Part shown: positions 18,935-29,189 of the stretch, piece by piece
Position numbering within the stretch: the first letter of the stretch is position 1
Layout of the letters: every line of letters starts with the position of its first letter
Source of the DNA: Coremacera marginata
Lineage: Eukaryota; Arthropoda; Insecta; Diptera; Sciomyzidae
Length of the DNA stretch: 64,000 bases
Assembly (NCBI GenBank): GCA_914767935.1
Contig: OU612044.1
Coordinates: 84,926,426 to 84,990,425, forward strand
Reading direction: 5' to 3'
The notes under the pieces: model-generated
Seen by the model: the letters and a program-made list of their open reading frames with translations, nothing else
Told to the model about the DNA's origin: nothing
Database searches by the model: none
Position numbers and translations under genes: made by a program

Positions 18935-21727
18935 TCATTGCAACGTGGAAAAATATAAATAAAGTTTATTTTTATAATGCACGGCGTTTTGGATAGATCT
19001 GAGTTCAGTGGGTAACGAGTTCCAAAGACGTATAGCGTTGATATAAAATTGCCTTTCCGAAGTTAAACAAAAATGTCGTAGCTGAATTATAGTTTTAGCT
19101 CGATTCGATCGCGAGAAAATAAGTCTTTCACGTAGATAGGCAGGCTCACCAGAGAATATTACTTTATGCAGCAACAACAAAGTACGGAATTTAAGAACAT
19201 TCGCAAAGGTCATGTTACATATTCTTATAGAATAATGTGAAACACTATCCCTATGTTTTAACCCGAATACGTATCTTGCGATGTTATTAAATAGCACATT
19301 TAGTTTTGCTGCGCAAGCAGCATCGCAATTAGCGAATAACTCACATCCGTAAAGGAGGGTTGGGAGAAGATAGGTTTTAGCTAGAAGCATTCTAATTCGT
19401 AGTGGCGTGAAGAATTGAGTGATCCACAGTACACGCAACATGCTATATAATCTTCCAACAGTATTCAATATGTGCGTGCTCCACGTTAAGGTTCGGTTAA
19501 AAATTATCCCAAGATTTTTAGCAGAATTTACAAATTGTATAGGGCAGTTATTAAGTATTATATTTGGAAAGTTTGCAATGTCTATTATTCTTTTTGTAAT
19601 AATCAAGCACTTAGACTTATTTGGGTTGAGGCTCAAGCCATTCTCGAAGGCCCATCTAGTAATTCGATTAAGGTCAACATTAAGGTTAAACACACAATTT
19701 GGTATAGAATCACGGCAACAGCTTGTATATAGTTGCACATCGTCTGCATACATATGGATCATGCAGTTTTGTAGAATAGTGGGTAAGTCATTTATGTACA
19801 TGGAGAACAGGAGTGGCCCAAGGACAGATCCCTGAGGGACGCCACGTGAGATAGGTAGAAATTCGGATGTTACAGATTTTACACATACAGCCTGCGATCT
19901 GCTGGATAAATAAGACTGCATTAAGTTAGCAGCAGTAGATGTAAAATTAAATAGATTTGTTAGTTTAGTGTAAAGTTTATTGTGATCCACAGTATCAAAA
20001 GCCTTTGAATGATCCAAGAGAACTAAGAAACTAACCTTATTAGCATCTAAGCCCGCACGGATAACTTCTGTCACATCAATAAGTGCTGTAACACAGCTTC
20101 GTTGAGCTCTAAAGCCTGACTGTCTGTTAGTGAGAAGATTATTTTTAAGAACAAATTGATTAATTTGTTTGTGCAGCAGCAGCTCCAGAGCCTTGGAGAG
20201 GTATGGCAAGATAGCTATGGGTCTAAATTCGTTTCTAGTTTTTGGAACTGGTATAATTTTAGCTATTTTCCAGCTGCTGGGGAAACTTGACGTGGTTAAA
20301 ATTGTGTTGAAAATGTGGGTGATGTAAGGTAACAGTATGGGAAGAAGAACTTTAAGAAAAATTGGGTGGGTACCATCTAAACCAGTAGAGTTCGATTTAA
20401 TGGACAGAATGCTCTGAAGAACTTCACATTGATCAACACAGTGAAACGAAAAAACTACGTTTTGACTGAGGGTTCCAACGGAGTCAGAGTAGACATTATC
20501 ATTGACTACAGGCACTGTAATGTTTGTGAATTTTTCGTTAAGATCATTTACATCCACAGCATCGCAACTACGAGAAGTATCCTTGCCAATGCCAATCTTA
20601 CGAATTTCGTTCCACATTTTTTTACTTTCAATTGCATTCTCAAATTTTTCGCTATAGTATTTTATTTTCGACTGTTTCATTTCAGTTCCAACGGCTTTCC
20701 TTAATTGTTTAAATTCTTCGTACAGTTCGGGAGTTTTAAATCTCTTCCAACGCTTGTATACAGAATTACGACAAGAAATAAGACTTTTTATGGAGCTATT
20801 AAACCAAGGTTTTTGTTGAGATTTTAAAAGTTTAGTTGAGATGGGCACAAATTCATTAAACAGTTTGCTCAAATGGTGCTGAAAAAAGTTCACTTGATCT
20901 TCAACTGATATCATACGATATATGTCGTACCAACTTATATCATTTACCGCTTGATGAAGATGTGAGTAGTTTATACGTTGAAAATTACGATAACTAAAAG
21001 TATTTGACAAATCACTCAGCTGAAAATCAAAGTTTAGATATATTAGATCGTGTTTAGAAAAAGCAGGTGCTACTAACTGATCATAAAGTAGAATTTTGGT
21101 CTTATCACTCACAAAAAACAAATCTAGTAAGGAATTATTTGTATTGGTAAAGTGAGTAGGTGTTGAGTCATTGACTGCAGAAAGGCCTAAGGATTGCATG
21201 TTGTCTACAAGGTGGTTTTCTAACAGAAGATTGCTATTAAAGTCCCCAGCTATAATAATATTTGAAAATGGCAGTGATATGCCTTCAATAGCACTCAAGA
21301 GAGTCGCGGTGTCCAAAGAACGGTGTGGACGATAGACACAACCAACTAGGGTTTTTTGATTACCATTTGAAATTGACACAAACACATATTCAATTGCACT
21401 GTCGATATTAGAATGCACTTCAAGCTTGCATGAGATATTGTTTCGCACATAAACTGCAACGCCCCCTGCGTGCCCCTGTCTGTCAGCTCGAAAAACACGA
21501 AATCCCTCCAACTTAAGTAGTGTATCCGGTATTGCAACATTAAACCACGTCTCAGATACACAAACTATATCTATACCAGAGCCTTCAAAAATATACCTAA
21601 ATTCATCCATTTTATTAGTTAAACTTTGCGCGTTAATATGACATACCCTAAGCCCATGACGTTGTTTAGAAAGTATACGAATAAGGGTATACACACTGTC
21701 TTCGGAACTATACGTTTCGTTATCCAA
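18935..21727 (-). CDS. CR1-like LINE ORF2: endonuclease-reverse transcriptase
   Basis: 930 open codons. APE endonuclease (about 25-245): VCHINAQSLTNKMDEF, VSETWF, GDFNSNLLLENH and FSKHDLIYL. RT (about 400-750): RPIAILPYLSKALELLLH, LVLLDHSKAFDTVDH (motif A), SRGVPQGSVLGPLLF and HMYADDVQLYTS (YADD). A LINE-typical C-terminal region ends LWNSLPTELRSIQNAV. The start at 21727 is TTG (MDNETY...); no in-frame ATG lies between the upstream stop at about 21757 and the endonuclease, so how it is initiated is unclear. Role: nicks target DNA and copies the LINE RNA into it. Confidence 0.9.
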   Translation of the reverse strand: MDNETYSSEDSVYTLIRILSKQRHGLRVCHINAQSLTNKMDEFRYIFEGSGIDIVCVSETWFNVAIPDTLLKLEGFRVFRADRQGHAGGVAVYVRNNISCKLEVHSNIDSAIEYVFVSISNGNQKTLVGCVYRPHRSLDTATLLSAIEGISLPFSNIIIAGDFNSNLLLENHLVDNMQSLGLSAVNDSTPTHFTNTNNSLLDLFFVSDKTKILLYDQLVAPAFSKHDLIYLNFDFQLSDLSNTFSYRNFQRINYSHLHQAVNDISWYDIYRMISVEDQVNFFQHHLSKLFNEFVPISTKLLKSQQKPWFNSSIKSLISCRNSVYKRWKRFKTPELYEEFKQLRKAVGTEMKQSKIKYYSEKFENAIESKKMWNEIRKIGIGKDTSRSCDAVDVNDLNEKFTNITVPVVNDNVYSDSVGTLSQNVVFSFHCVDQCEVLQSILSIKSNSTGLDGTHPIFLKVLLPILLPYITHIFNTILTTSSFPSSWKIAKIIPVPKTRNEFRPIAILPYLSKALELLLHKQINQFVLKNNLLTNRQSGFRAQRSCVTALIDVTEVIRAGLDANKVSFLVLLDHSKAFDTVDHNKLYTKLTNLFNFTSTAANLMQSYLSSRSQAVCVKSVTSEFLPISRGVPQGSVLGPLLFSMYINDLPTILQNCMIHMYADDVQLYTSCCRDSIPNCVFNLNVDLNRITRWAFENGLSLNPNKSKCLIITKRIIDIANFPNIILNNCPIQFVNSAKNLGIIFNRTLTWSTHILNTVGRLYSMLRVLWITQFFTPLRIRMLLAKTYLLPTLLYGCELFANCDAACAAKLNVLFNNIARYVFGLKHRDSVSHYSIRICNMTFANVLKFRTLLLLHKVIFSGEPAYLRERLIFSRSNRAKTIIQLRHFCLTSERQFYINAIRLWNSLPTELRSIQNAVHYKNKLYLYFSTLQ

Positions 21728-21963
21728 AGAGGTTATGAGTGCGAAAAGATTTTATAGTAACGCGTGCAAGTTCTGATGTAAATTGTTGCAATGAAATATG
21801 TTTATCACTTAGTATAGATTTAAAAACAAAGCAAGATTTAAAGAATATAAATAAAGCAAAATAATAATAATATTCTAAGTATAGGGCAGTAGCAAAGGCG
21901 AGCATGACGAAGTGTTGATCGTGGACAAGATGTATTGAGGAGAGAATGAAATTAGTTTTGTTG

Positions 21964-23241
21964 TTACTCACGAAAAAGAGAAGGATTTAGTTCAGTGCCT
22001 TCAAAGCTTATTATGTTGTTATGCTCCACATTTGATGACTGATTTTGATTAGAGTTGATGTTATTGTTGTTGTTGTTTGAGATGGAGAGATGTGGATCAG
22101 AACCAATGAGTGCTTGCAGCTTGCTCAAACATTCCACACATTCAGCATTATCACTCTCTCTTATCTTTATGTAAACTAAGCCGCGGAGAGTAAAAGCTGC
22201 TAATAGTTGCTTTCTTCGTTTGTATTGAAGCGCAGCTTGCAGAATTGAGTGATTTGTTTTTGTTAAGCATTCGCTTACATAAATGGGTTGGTTCGATTGA
22301 AAGCCAGCGTGATGAAGGCGTAGAGTTGTTTTGTTGTCGCGGCGGTAAAAAGCTATAGATTTCAGCATACGATTGCGCTCATATGGCGATTCGAGTTTAA
22401 CAATTATCGGCGCGTCGGGATTAGTGCGCGTTCGTAAATTGTTCAGACGATAAATGTTTTTAGTTTTAGGTGGATCTAAGTTTATCGTAGTGCATATAGA
22501 ATGAAATATATCGGAAAGATTCTCGCCTTTGTAGAACGGGATGCCATTCAGGCGAAGATCGCATGCTACGGTAGAATTCTCTTGCCGGGCCAATTGAGAT
22601 TTAAGTGAATCGACCTCAGCTTTAAGAGATAGAACGTCCACTGTATTTTCTTCTAGAAGAGAAACCCTCTTGATGACGTCAGTGAGATCTTTCTTGATTT
22701 CAATAACATTTTGTTGGAGCACATCTAAGATCCTCTTTTCGCTCTCTTGTATTGCAGCGGTGAGTATATTATTAAGTTGAGAGGTTATTAGCTCACTTTG
22801 CTTTTCGAAACGTTGATCCATCATTTGGTTCTGCTGTTCTATCAATTTGAGAAGGAACGAAGTGGAGCCGTACTCTTGCGAGATGATAGTAGTTGGTGAA
22901 ACAGGTCGTTCTTTAGCAGCATTTATGTCTGGCAATTCCGGTTCTGAGATATCGGGCAGAATGAGAGTAGATGCGATATTATCAGCTTGTTGTGTGTTCG
23001 TATCCACAAATGTTGCTAACTGTGAAGATTTTGCAACAATCGGCGGAGAGCGAATAGACGCGCGCCGAGCCGAAAGACAGGCCTTGCATTTATATTTTTG
23101 GTTATTTTTTACCATAAATTCTAAATCACTTTTCATTAAATTAACACAGATGCAGTGAAAGAACTCATTGCAGTTGAAGCATTTAATTTTCTTGTCTTCA
23201 TCTAAGTGACGCTCGACCCTTGCTGAGCAGATACACGGCAT
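21964..23241 (-). CDS. CR1-like LINE ORF1: PHD finger / coiled-coil protein
   Basis: Starts at ATG 23241, giving 425 residues; an upstream TTG at 23277 is unlikely. The N-terminal Cys/His finger (CICSARVERH...IKCFNCNEFFHCICV...YKCKACLSARR) resembles a PHD finger, as in ORF1 of CR1-clade LINEs. A long coiled coil follows (about 155-245, LLKLIEQQNQMMDQRFEKQ...), then a C-terminal domain like the LINE RNA-binding ORF1 proteins (DLRLNGIPFYKGENL...). It presumably forms oligomers on the LINE RNA. It ends at TAA 21964, 237 nt before ORF2. Confidence 0.85.
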   Translation of the reverse strand: MPCICSARVERHLDEDKKIKCFNCNEFFHCICVNLMKSDLEFMVKNNQKYKCKACLSARRASIRSPPIVAKSSQLATFVDTNTQQADNIASTLILPDISEPELPDINAAKERPVSPTTIISQEYGSTSFLLKLIEQQNQMMDQRFEKQSELITSQLNNILTAAIQESEKRILDVLQQNVIEIKKDLTDVIKRVSLLEENTVDVLSLKAEVDSLKSQLARQENSTVACDLRLNGIPFYKGENLSDIFHSICTTINLDPPKTKNIYRLNNLRTRTNPDAPIIVKLESPYERNRMLKSIAFYRRDNKTTLRLHHAGFQSNQPIYVSECLTKTNHSILQAALQYKRRKQLLAAFTLRGLVYIKIRESDNAECVECLSKLQALIGSDPHLSISNNNNNNINSNQNQSSNVEHNNIISFEGTELNPSLFRE

Positions 23242-23358
23242 GTTTTTAATTGTTTTAGTTTTTGTTTTAATAATCAATTGAGGAGCACAAAAAAAATACG
23301 TGTTGATGCGACGACGAACGTTTAACAGCCCCTATCTATCTCAGCCCCTATCTACTAT

Positions 23359-23900
23359 CTCATGCTGTATTATTGATGTACTGGTGAGCTGATCACCTTC
23401 TTTAAAAAAAAGGTCTTTATTATTTGCTACTAAGTGTGTTAAATACTTCTTTTCTTCAAGATTAAGATTTTTATATAAATCGTTATATTCAGAGCCATCA
23501 CTATCGATGGTCTCCAATTGATGAATTTCATCAAATTGATAGGGGCAGGACCCGAGAAACTTAATTGAGTTATTATTTATAATTAAAATATTTTTTTTCA
23601 TATCAATAATGGCACCCAAAAGTTTTAAAATATTTTGTCCGATGATGGCATCGAAGGGTTTTTTCCCTTGAAATTTAATTAATTTCCATGCCATATATGC
23701 ATTTTTTTTAAATTCTTTAGGAAATTCAGTAACTATTTCATGTGATACCGGAATTATATTATTAATGGTTCTGCATTTTGTAGGTACTTCTAAAAGGGTT
23801 CGAGGATACTTCTGTAATAAGCTATCATTAAGAATTGATGTGGTGGAACCGGAGTCAACAAGGCATAAAATTTTATTGTTACCTATTGTGACTTCTATTA
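23359..23900 (-). pseudogene. gypsy protease and pre-RT region
   Basis: Overlaps the end of gag in the -1 frame, as usual for gag-pol. The aspartic protease active site reads LVDSGSTTSIL (near 23855-23825). The region continues through an ATG at 23694 (AWKLIKFQGKKPFDAIIGQNIL, the conserved IIG..IL of retroviral-type proteases) and stops only because the CR1-like LINE begins at 23352. On the far side pol continues in RT (18681 and below). Confidence 0.85.
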
Positions 23901-24821
23901 TCGGTAAATTTGTAGTGTCGGATCCAAGTGAAAATTTCCATTTTTTAGCTTTAGCTGGTCTACATGGACTGAGTCGTTCTGGAAATTATTTATTTCATTA
24001 TGTTCGTTTCGGAATGTTTGTCTAGAGTTTTGTTGTGGTACTTGTGATCTATTTTGGTATGTCTGTCCAAAATTTTGACGTGTTATTTGTGCATTGTTAG
24101 AAAAATTCTGTCTATTTTGGTATGTCTGTCCGAAATTGTGACGTGGTATTTGTGCATTATTAAAAGAACTCTGTTTATTTTTTTGTACCTGTTCTCTAAT
24201 TAAGCCATTGGCTTCTAATAAATAAAACGCTTCCCTAATATTTTTTATGTCCCTATTTATGATAACTGAAGCTAAGTTTGCATCAATATTTTTTGAAAAG
24301 GTTTTGAGTACAACACTTTCGTTATTTTTTTGACAAAATTCTGTAGGTTTGCTCTGGTCGTACTCGTATTTTTCATTTAATTTTGACAAAATATTCTTAA
24401 GATACAGAAAATAATTGCTTACATTATAATTCCTTGCAGCGAATACTTTTTGATATAAGTTATGGTACGTTTCCTTGACCCCGAAATTTTGTACAAGGAT
24501 CTCCTTTATATCCATCCATTCCGTATTCGGTCCCAATGTCCTGATGACGTCCAATGCTGGCCCTTGAATTTTATTAATTATAATTTTATTGAAGATGTAG
24601 TGCTTCGTCGCTGTGTTGCTCTCTAACATTGGCAGTAAGATGTCTACTTCCCTCAAGAATGACATCAATGCATATGTTCCGTCGCCACGGAAATCATGTA
24701 TTCGGTGAGCTTCTTTAATAAGATCATTTGCGGTAAAGGTGAAAGCCATATTTGTTACGTTGGTTGCTTTCGGCTCCTTAGAAATCGTTTCAAGTTGGTT
24801 TGAACTTCTTGTTGTAGGCAT
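23898..24821 (-). CDS. gag: gypsy Gag, Errantivirus type
   Basis: 307-residue open frame from ATG 24821. It matches the capsid region of 17.6/297-like Gag (FRGDGTYALMSFLREVDILLPML, then GPALDVIRTLGPNTEWMDIKEIL), has no CCHC knuckle, and ends in Asn/Gln/Arg-rich repeats (NNAQIPRHNFGQTYQNR, twice) that probably bind RNA instead. It ends at TAA 23898, within the overlapping protease frame. It appears intact. Confidence 0.88.
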   Translation of the reverse strand: MPTTRSSNQLETISKEPKATNVTNMAFTFTANDLIKEAHRIHDFRGDGTYALMSFLREVDILLPMLESNTATKHYIFNKIIINKIQGPALDVIRTLGPNTEWMDIKEILVQNFGVKETYHNLYQKVFAARNYNVSNYFLYLKNILSKLNEKYEYDQSKPTEFCQKNNESVVLKTFSKNIDANLASVIINRDIKNIREAFYLLEANGLIREQVQKNKQSSFNNAQIPRHNFGQTYQNRQNFSNNAQITRQNFGQTYQNRSQVPQQNSRQTFRNEHNEINNFQNDSVHVDQLKLKNGNFHLDPTLQIYR

Positions 24822-25184
24822 TGATATTTTTGTTAAAAAATTTCGCTAATTTTTTTTTTTAGTTTTTCTTCTTTTTCACTATTTATTTCGTTACTAGTCG
24901 TTAACTTGGGATTTTTCAGAATTTAAGTCTTTTTAGTTTAACTGTTTTGTTATTAAAAATTTTTCACTTCTTCTTTTGGGACTTTTTAACTTAAGAACTT
25001 TAGTCCTTTTTAATTTAACTGTTTTGTTATTTCAAATGTATCACTTGTCTATTTCAATTTATATATATTTATATATATATATTATATTTTAATTGGGACT
25101 ATTTTAATTAACTTAAGAACTTTAGTCTTTATCTTGAAAACTTCAGTTTTTCAAAATCTTCTACCTATCTTTAGATTGGTAGTA

Positions 25185-25197
25185 GCCGACTGCGCCA
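25185..25197 (-). other. primer-binding site, tRNA-Ser type
   Basis: The minus strand reads TGGCGCAGTCGG directly at the U5 end AATT. It is complementary to the 3' end of serine tRNAs and is the PBS of the 17.6/297 group. Confidence 0.75.
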
Positions 25198-25605
25198 ATT
25201 ATGGAAATAAAACTAGAAACACTTCTTGTTGTATTGAAGTCAACTTTATTTCTGATTTTTCTTATACAAAAATGTTTATGCCTAAGCTGTTGCTTCGGCT
25301 TATTGCTTATGCTTATTGCTTATTTGCGTTGAATGAACTTTGTTGCAATGTTTACATTATTGCTCAATGCTTTGAACTGCAGAACAACCAAAATTTATTA
25401 ATTGGGTCATAAAAAGAAATATTGTTGCACTGTTTGGAAATATTTTTTTGCAGAGCAAACAGAATTTATTAATTGGGTTAAACATTGTTGCTGTATTTTG
25501 AAATATGCTAAATTATACTGTTGCAACAAAGTACATTCAACTTTATTAACTTATTTTGAAATTTTATATTCGAAATAGGGTAAAGGTAACGTCTGCGACG
25601 TAACT
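25197..25605 (-). repeat. 5' LTR of the Errantivirus-like element
   Basis: 409 bp, about four differences from the copy at 15522-15930. Begins AGTTACGTCGCAGACG and ends TTTTATTTCCATAATT on the minus strand. Confidence 0.9.
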
Positions 25606-25609
25606 CGCA

Positions 25610-26100
25610 CGCCCCGACGGAGGAAAAGGACAATGCCGTCAAGGACGCTTTTTACGTTAGTCTTGAGGACGTATATGACCACCTTCCGGTCCATGACGTG
25701 AAAATAGTCCTCGGCGATTTTAATGCGAAAGTCGGAAGGGAAGGTATCTTTGGCCCCACTGTCGGTCAGTGCAGTCTTCATGAGACCTCCACGAACAACG
25801 GTCTAAGACTTATCGACTTCGCCGCGGCACGAAACATGGTAGTTAGTTGCACCAGATTTAAGCACCTCGACATCCACAAGGCTACCTGGCTGTCCCCGGG
25901 TCAAAAAACGCGAAACCAAATTGATCATGTTGTAATCGATGGAAGGCATGCGTCTAGTGTTCTAGATGTGCGTACATTTCGGGAAGTCAATATTTACTCC
26001 GACCACTATCTTGTTGCAGCCAACATCCGCATGCGATTATGCAATGTGAAAAACATACGCACAGGAATGCAACGAAAGCTAGATGTCGCTAAGCTGCAAT
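25610..26100 (+). pseudogene. RTE endonuclease, C-terminal part
   Basis: Continues from the other side of the gypsy. Reads KIVLGDFNAKVGREGIFGP (GDFN motif), NGLRLIDFAAARNMVV, FKHLDIHKATWLSPG, NQIDHVVIDGRH and NIYSDHYLVAANIR (SDH motif), in the RTE style. Apart from the gypsy insertion the fold residues look conserved. Confidence 0.85.
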
Positions 26101-26756
26101 GACAACGGACTGCCGAAGCCTACTTCGCTCAACTCTCGGTTAAGCCCAACCAACCAACCTGTGGACCCGACGACGCCGGCGAACTTTGGGCGCATATATC
26201 CCACTCCATGCGCGCTGCCTCCGAAGAAGTCATTGGTTTCCGGCGCCCGCAACCTCGGAACCAATGGTACGATCAAGAGTGCAGTAAAAAACGGCGCTTA
26301 TAGAAAAACGCTGCAGTCAGCTGCAGCGCGAGCCGTGCGCGAAAACTACCACAAAAAGAGGAAGGAAGAGAGGCGCCTTTTCAGACGCAAGAAAAAAGAG
26401 CAGCAAAAGCGTGAGCGTGAGGAACTAGAGGTATACCAGGGCAAGAAGGATGCACGAAAATTCTATCAACAGGTAAAACGTCTAACCCAAGGTTTCTGGA
26501 GATCTGGATACAGATACACAGTGTGTGCTGAGATTGTGGAGACAGCATTCTTCCAATTTACTTACTGGCGACGAGTCCACCAATGACGCCCATGGAGAGC
26601 GCAGTTCAGTGCCACCAATCAACGATGACGGAGTCGAAGTACCACCACCTAGCCATGAAGAGGTTCGAGTTGCTATCCAACGACTCAGAACCAATAAAGC
26701 AGCGGGTCCTGACGGCCTGTCAGCTGAATTATTTAAAACCGGGGCGATGAATTGAT
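26101..26756 (+). pseudogene. RTE linker and start of RT
   Basis: A basic linker (KKRKEERRLFRRKKKEQQKREREELE...KDARKFYQQVKRLTQGF), then after a frame change VPPPSHEEVRVAIQRLRTNKAAGPDGLSAELFKTG, the RT finger entry motif (KAAGPDGL). The frame is lost at 26756 (M N stop). Confidence 0.8.
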
Positions 26757-27228
26757 AAGGCGCATGCATCAGCTCATCAGCAAAATATAGCTAGCAGGAA
26801 GCATGCCCGACGATTGTAACCTCAGCGTACCTTGCCCTATACAACTCCGCCAGGTTTGCGCCTGCCTGTCTCAAGCCAGGATAAAGGAGGAGGGTTGGTT
26901 ATGGGATTCGTCCCATACCGTAAAAGGTTAGAGCCAAGCAAGAGCTCGGGGTGGCGCCCATTTTGGTAGCTGGTCACTATGTATATCATTGTGAAAAAAG
27001 CCTGCGATGGAATAGCAATGGTCCATATAACTTGTTAGCACGGGGATAGTCAAACCCGTCGAATGAGGTGACCTTATCTATCTACGGCATTGAGACATGG
27101 TCAATAAGACTAAAAATGGTGTCTTAGGGCACAAGGAATTGTGTGGTGACCTGTGACGTTATTGGGCACAGGTCAAATTAAATCGTAGGCACTTCGTTTA
27201 GGGTATGGTGGGAGAAAACCCACGCAAA
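26757..27228 (+). other. non-coding block interrupting the RTE RT
   Basis: After MPDDCNLSV-type RT sequence (to about 26850) the coding similarity stops. Bases about 26850-27195 (CAAGCCAGGATAAAGGAGGAGG... to GGCACTTCG) are G+C-balanced, have no long frame and no RT motifs. RT resumes near 27196-27230 (THTIPLSI / DFKAAFDS). Probably a fragment of another element's 5' region. No flanking duplication was identified. Confidence 0.5.
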
Positions 27229-28314
27229 TCAAATTGACACACACCATCCCTTTGTCGATTTTAAAGCTGCATTCGATAGCCCGAGAAGGGATTGCCTATA
27301 CGCAACAATTTCTGAGTTCGGTATACCGGCAAAGTTGATTAGACTTTGCAGAATGACGTTGAGCAACACACACAGCTCCGTCAAGGTAGGAAATGACCTC
27401 TCCAAAACCTTCAATACCGAAAGAGGTTTCAGGCAAGGCGATCCACTGTCTTGCGATCTCTTCAACATCATCATGGAGGGGATCGTACGAAAGGCAGATG
27501 TGCATCGTAATGGCACCATTTCATTTTCTAAAAAGGTGTCCAGCTCCTTGCGTACGCTGATAATATTGATATTGTCGGCAGAACCAAGAGAGATGTAACC
27601 GCTGCTTTCGCCGCTATCGAAAAGGAATCAGCCAAAGTGGGTTTGACGATAAATGAGGGTAAAACAAAGTATATGCTGTCTACAAACAAGGGAGCGCGGC
27701 GTTTAGACTCCCAAGTTTCATCCGGCAGCTATAACTTTGAAGTAGTCAAGGAGTTCGTTTACCTTGGCACCGCTATTAATAACAACAACGAAATCAGCCT
27801 GGAGATAAAGCGAAGAACAATAATTGCTAATAGGTGCTACTACGGGCTCAGTAAGCAACTAAGTTCCAGAGCCCTCTCTCGACCGACAAAACTAGCACTC
27901 TACAAGACGCTCGTTCCACCTGTGCTTCTTTATGGCGCTGAGGCATGGGTAGTTTCGCAAGCTGACGCAGCCGCTTTGGGGGTATTCGAGAGAAAAGTTA
28001 TTCGCAAAATCTTCGGTCCTGTTCGAGTCGGCGATGACTATCGCAACCGAATGAACCACGAGCTTTATGAGCTTTACGAAGACATTGACGTAGTTCGGCG
28101 TATAACTGTGCAGCGACTACGCTGGCTGGGTCATGTCCATCGTATGGACGACGAAGCTCCTGTGAAAAAGGTGCTCGAGGCGAGGGTCGCTGGTCAACGA
28201 CGACGAGGGAGACCATGCCTCCGATGGATGGACCAGGCTGAGGAAGCAATAACCGCACTTGGTGTATCCGATTGGAGAGGCGCGCGCAAAGCAGAAGCGC
28301 CTGGCGAGAGATGA
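27229..28314 (+). pseudogene. RTE reverse transcriptase and C-terminal part
   Basis: Motif A DFKAAFDSPRRDCLY (27256-27300), then RGFRQGDPLSCDLFN (27424-27470). The catalytic loop is damaged: around 27545-27575 one reads AYADNIDIVG in a shifted frame (YADD to YADN). Then LTINEGKTKYML, FVYLGTAINNNNEIS, KTLVPPVLLYGAEAW and a C-terminal RLRWLGHVHRMDD ... RRRGRPCLRW, ending near 28314. The C-terminal motifs are the hallmark of RTE-like LINEs. Confidence 0.85.
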
Positions 28315-28565
28315 TGAGGTCGGCCGAAACCCGGACACGGGTTGTTACGGCCACCTAAGTAAGTAAGTAAGTATAACTATTATATAGATCTATGAAATGT
28401 TCACACAGTGTTTGCTTAGCAGAAGTAAAAAAGAGTGTGTTTAAGAATACGGTTAAGGTGAATCAATGGTGTCAAACGGGCTAAGCGTGGTTGTTGTTTT
28501 TTCGGTAGAGAGAGTATTAACATAACTGTAAAGAGTGTCGGAGAGAGAACTGGAATTAATATGAT

Positions 28566-29189
28566 TTATAATATGTGTATTTCGGTGTGGTGGAAGGGAG
28601 GACGCTGAAGGTGCGTCTGAGTCACTGACAATTTGTGTGTCCTTGTTTTCATTTTGGCTGAGGGGATTAACAGAAGAGGTTGATTCATTTTGGCAAAGTT
28701 TGAAGTGGTAGTGCTTGTTCTGAATTGGGTTGTTTGAGAGTGGGAGTTGTAAGAAAGAGGGTAAAATGTTGAGATTGAGTTCTTAATTGTGCTCTGCTTT
28801 TTACTTGTATAGTTAAAGTTAATTTTTTCAATATTTTTGTTTTTGGAGACGGTCTTGTTGGTATTGCTGGTATTTTTAGTATTTGTGTGGAGAAGTAATT
28901 CGGTAGAGGTGAATTCTTTCGCTTTTAGCTTAGGTTGTGGTACAGCAATTTCAGACTCTGAGTCAGATTCGAAGGTAGTGATTGCTTTACTTTTTAAAGT
29001 TAAAGAGTATGATGTCTTAGTGCTGGCAGTTGTAGGGCTTAGCTGTCTATGAAGACGACGACTCTCTCTCGTGCTGCATTTATTTTGTGTTTTTATTTTT
29101 TGTACTTCTTTTTGTTGTGTATATTTTGGACAGTTATTTGCTGAAGCAGGGTGGGGACCAAGGCAGTTCGCGCACGGTTTTAGCAACAT
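28566..29189 (-). pseudogene. I-like LINE ORF1 remnant with CCHC zinc knuckle
   Basis: 207-residue frame starting MLLKPCANCLGPHPASANNC, a gag-type C-x2-C-x3-H-x6-C knuckle, followed by a K/S/T-rich low-complexity tail. A normal I-type ORF1 has an N-terminal region before the knuckles. Here it is missing, with a stop just upstream, so the ORF is 5'-truncated. The product would be an RNA-binding gag-like protein. Confidence 0.6.

Larger units (their letters stand above)
18688..23352 (-). mobile_element. CR1-like LINE with two open ORFs
   Basis: Inserted in gypsy pol with a 6-bp duplication TACTAT (18682-18687 and 23353-23358). The 3' end on the minus strand is a short (ACAAAT)n repeat, not poly(A). 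The 5' end carries a doubled GATAGGGGCTG motif. ORF1 has a PHD-like finger and coiled coil; ORF2 has endonuclease and RT. At 4.7 kb with no obvious disabling lesion it is the youngest layer of this nest. Confidence 0.9.
15522..25605 (-). mobile_element. Errantivirus-like Ty3/gypsy element, split by a CR1-like LINE
   Basis: Bounded by 409-bp LTRs and a 4-bp target duplication CGCA (15518-15521 and 25606-25609). On the minus strand the order is 5' LTR, PBS, gag, protease, [LINE 23352-18688], RT/RNase H, integrase, short env-like remnant, polypurine tract, 3' LTR. LTR ends (AGTTAC...AATT) and the PBS match the 17.6/297/tom group of insect endogenous retroviruses. Net length without the LINE is about 5.4 kb, short for a complete member (about 7 kb) because the integrase C-terminus and most of env are deleted. 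Not mobile on its own. Confidence 0.9.
14900..28371 (+). mobile_element. RTE-clade LINE, complete span, split by gypsy
   Basis: Flanked by perfect 14-bp duplications TATAACTATTATAT (14886-14899 and 28372-28385). The 5' end begins GGAGAACAGGGGGCG; the 3' end is (TAAG)n, typical of RTE LINEs. One ORF holds endonuclease and RT. The gypsy at 15522-25605 sits inside the endonuclease. Net length without it is about 3.4 kb, the usual size for RTE. G+C content is clearly higher than in the flanking LINE. Confidence 0.9.

Noticed and set aside
21720..21971. 83-codon frame between ORF1 and ORF2 of the CR1-like LINE as a separate gene or frameshift product
   Set aside because: No slippery heptamer in phase was found at either end and its residues are Phe/Tyr-rich without domain similarity; kept only as a remark.
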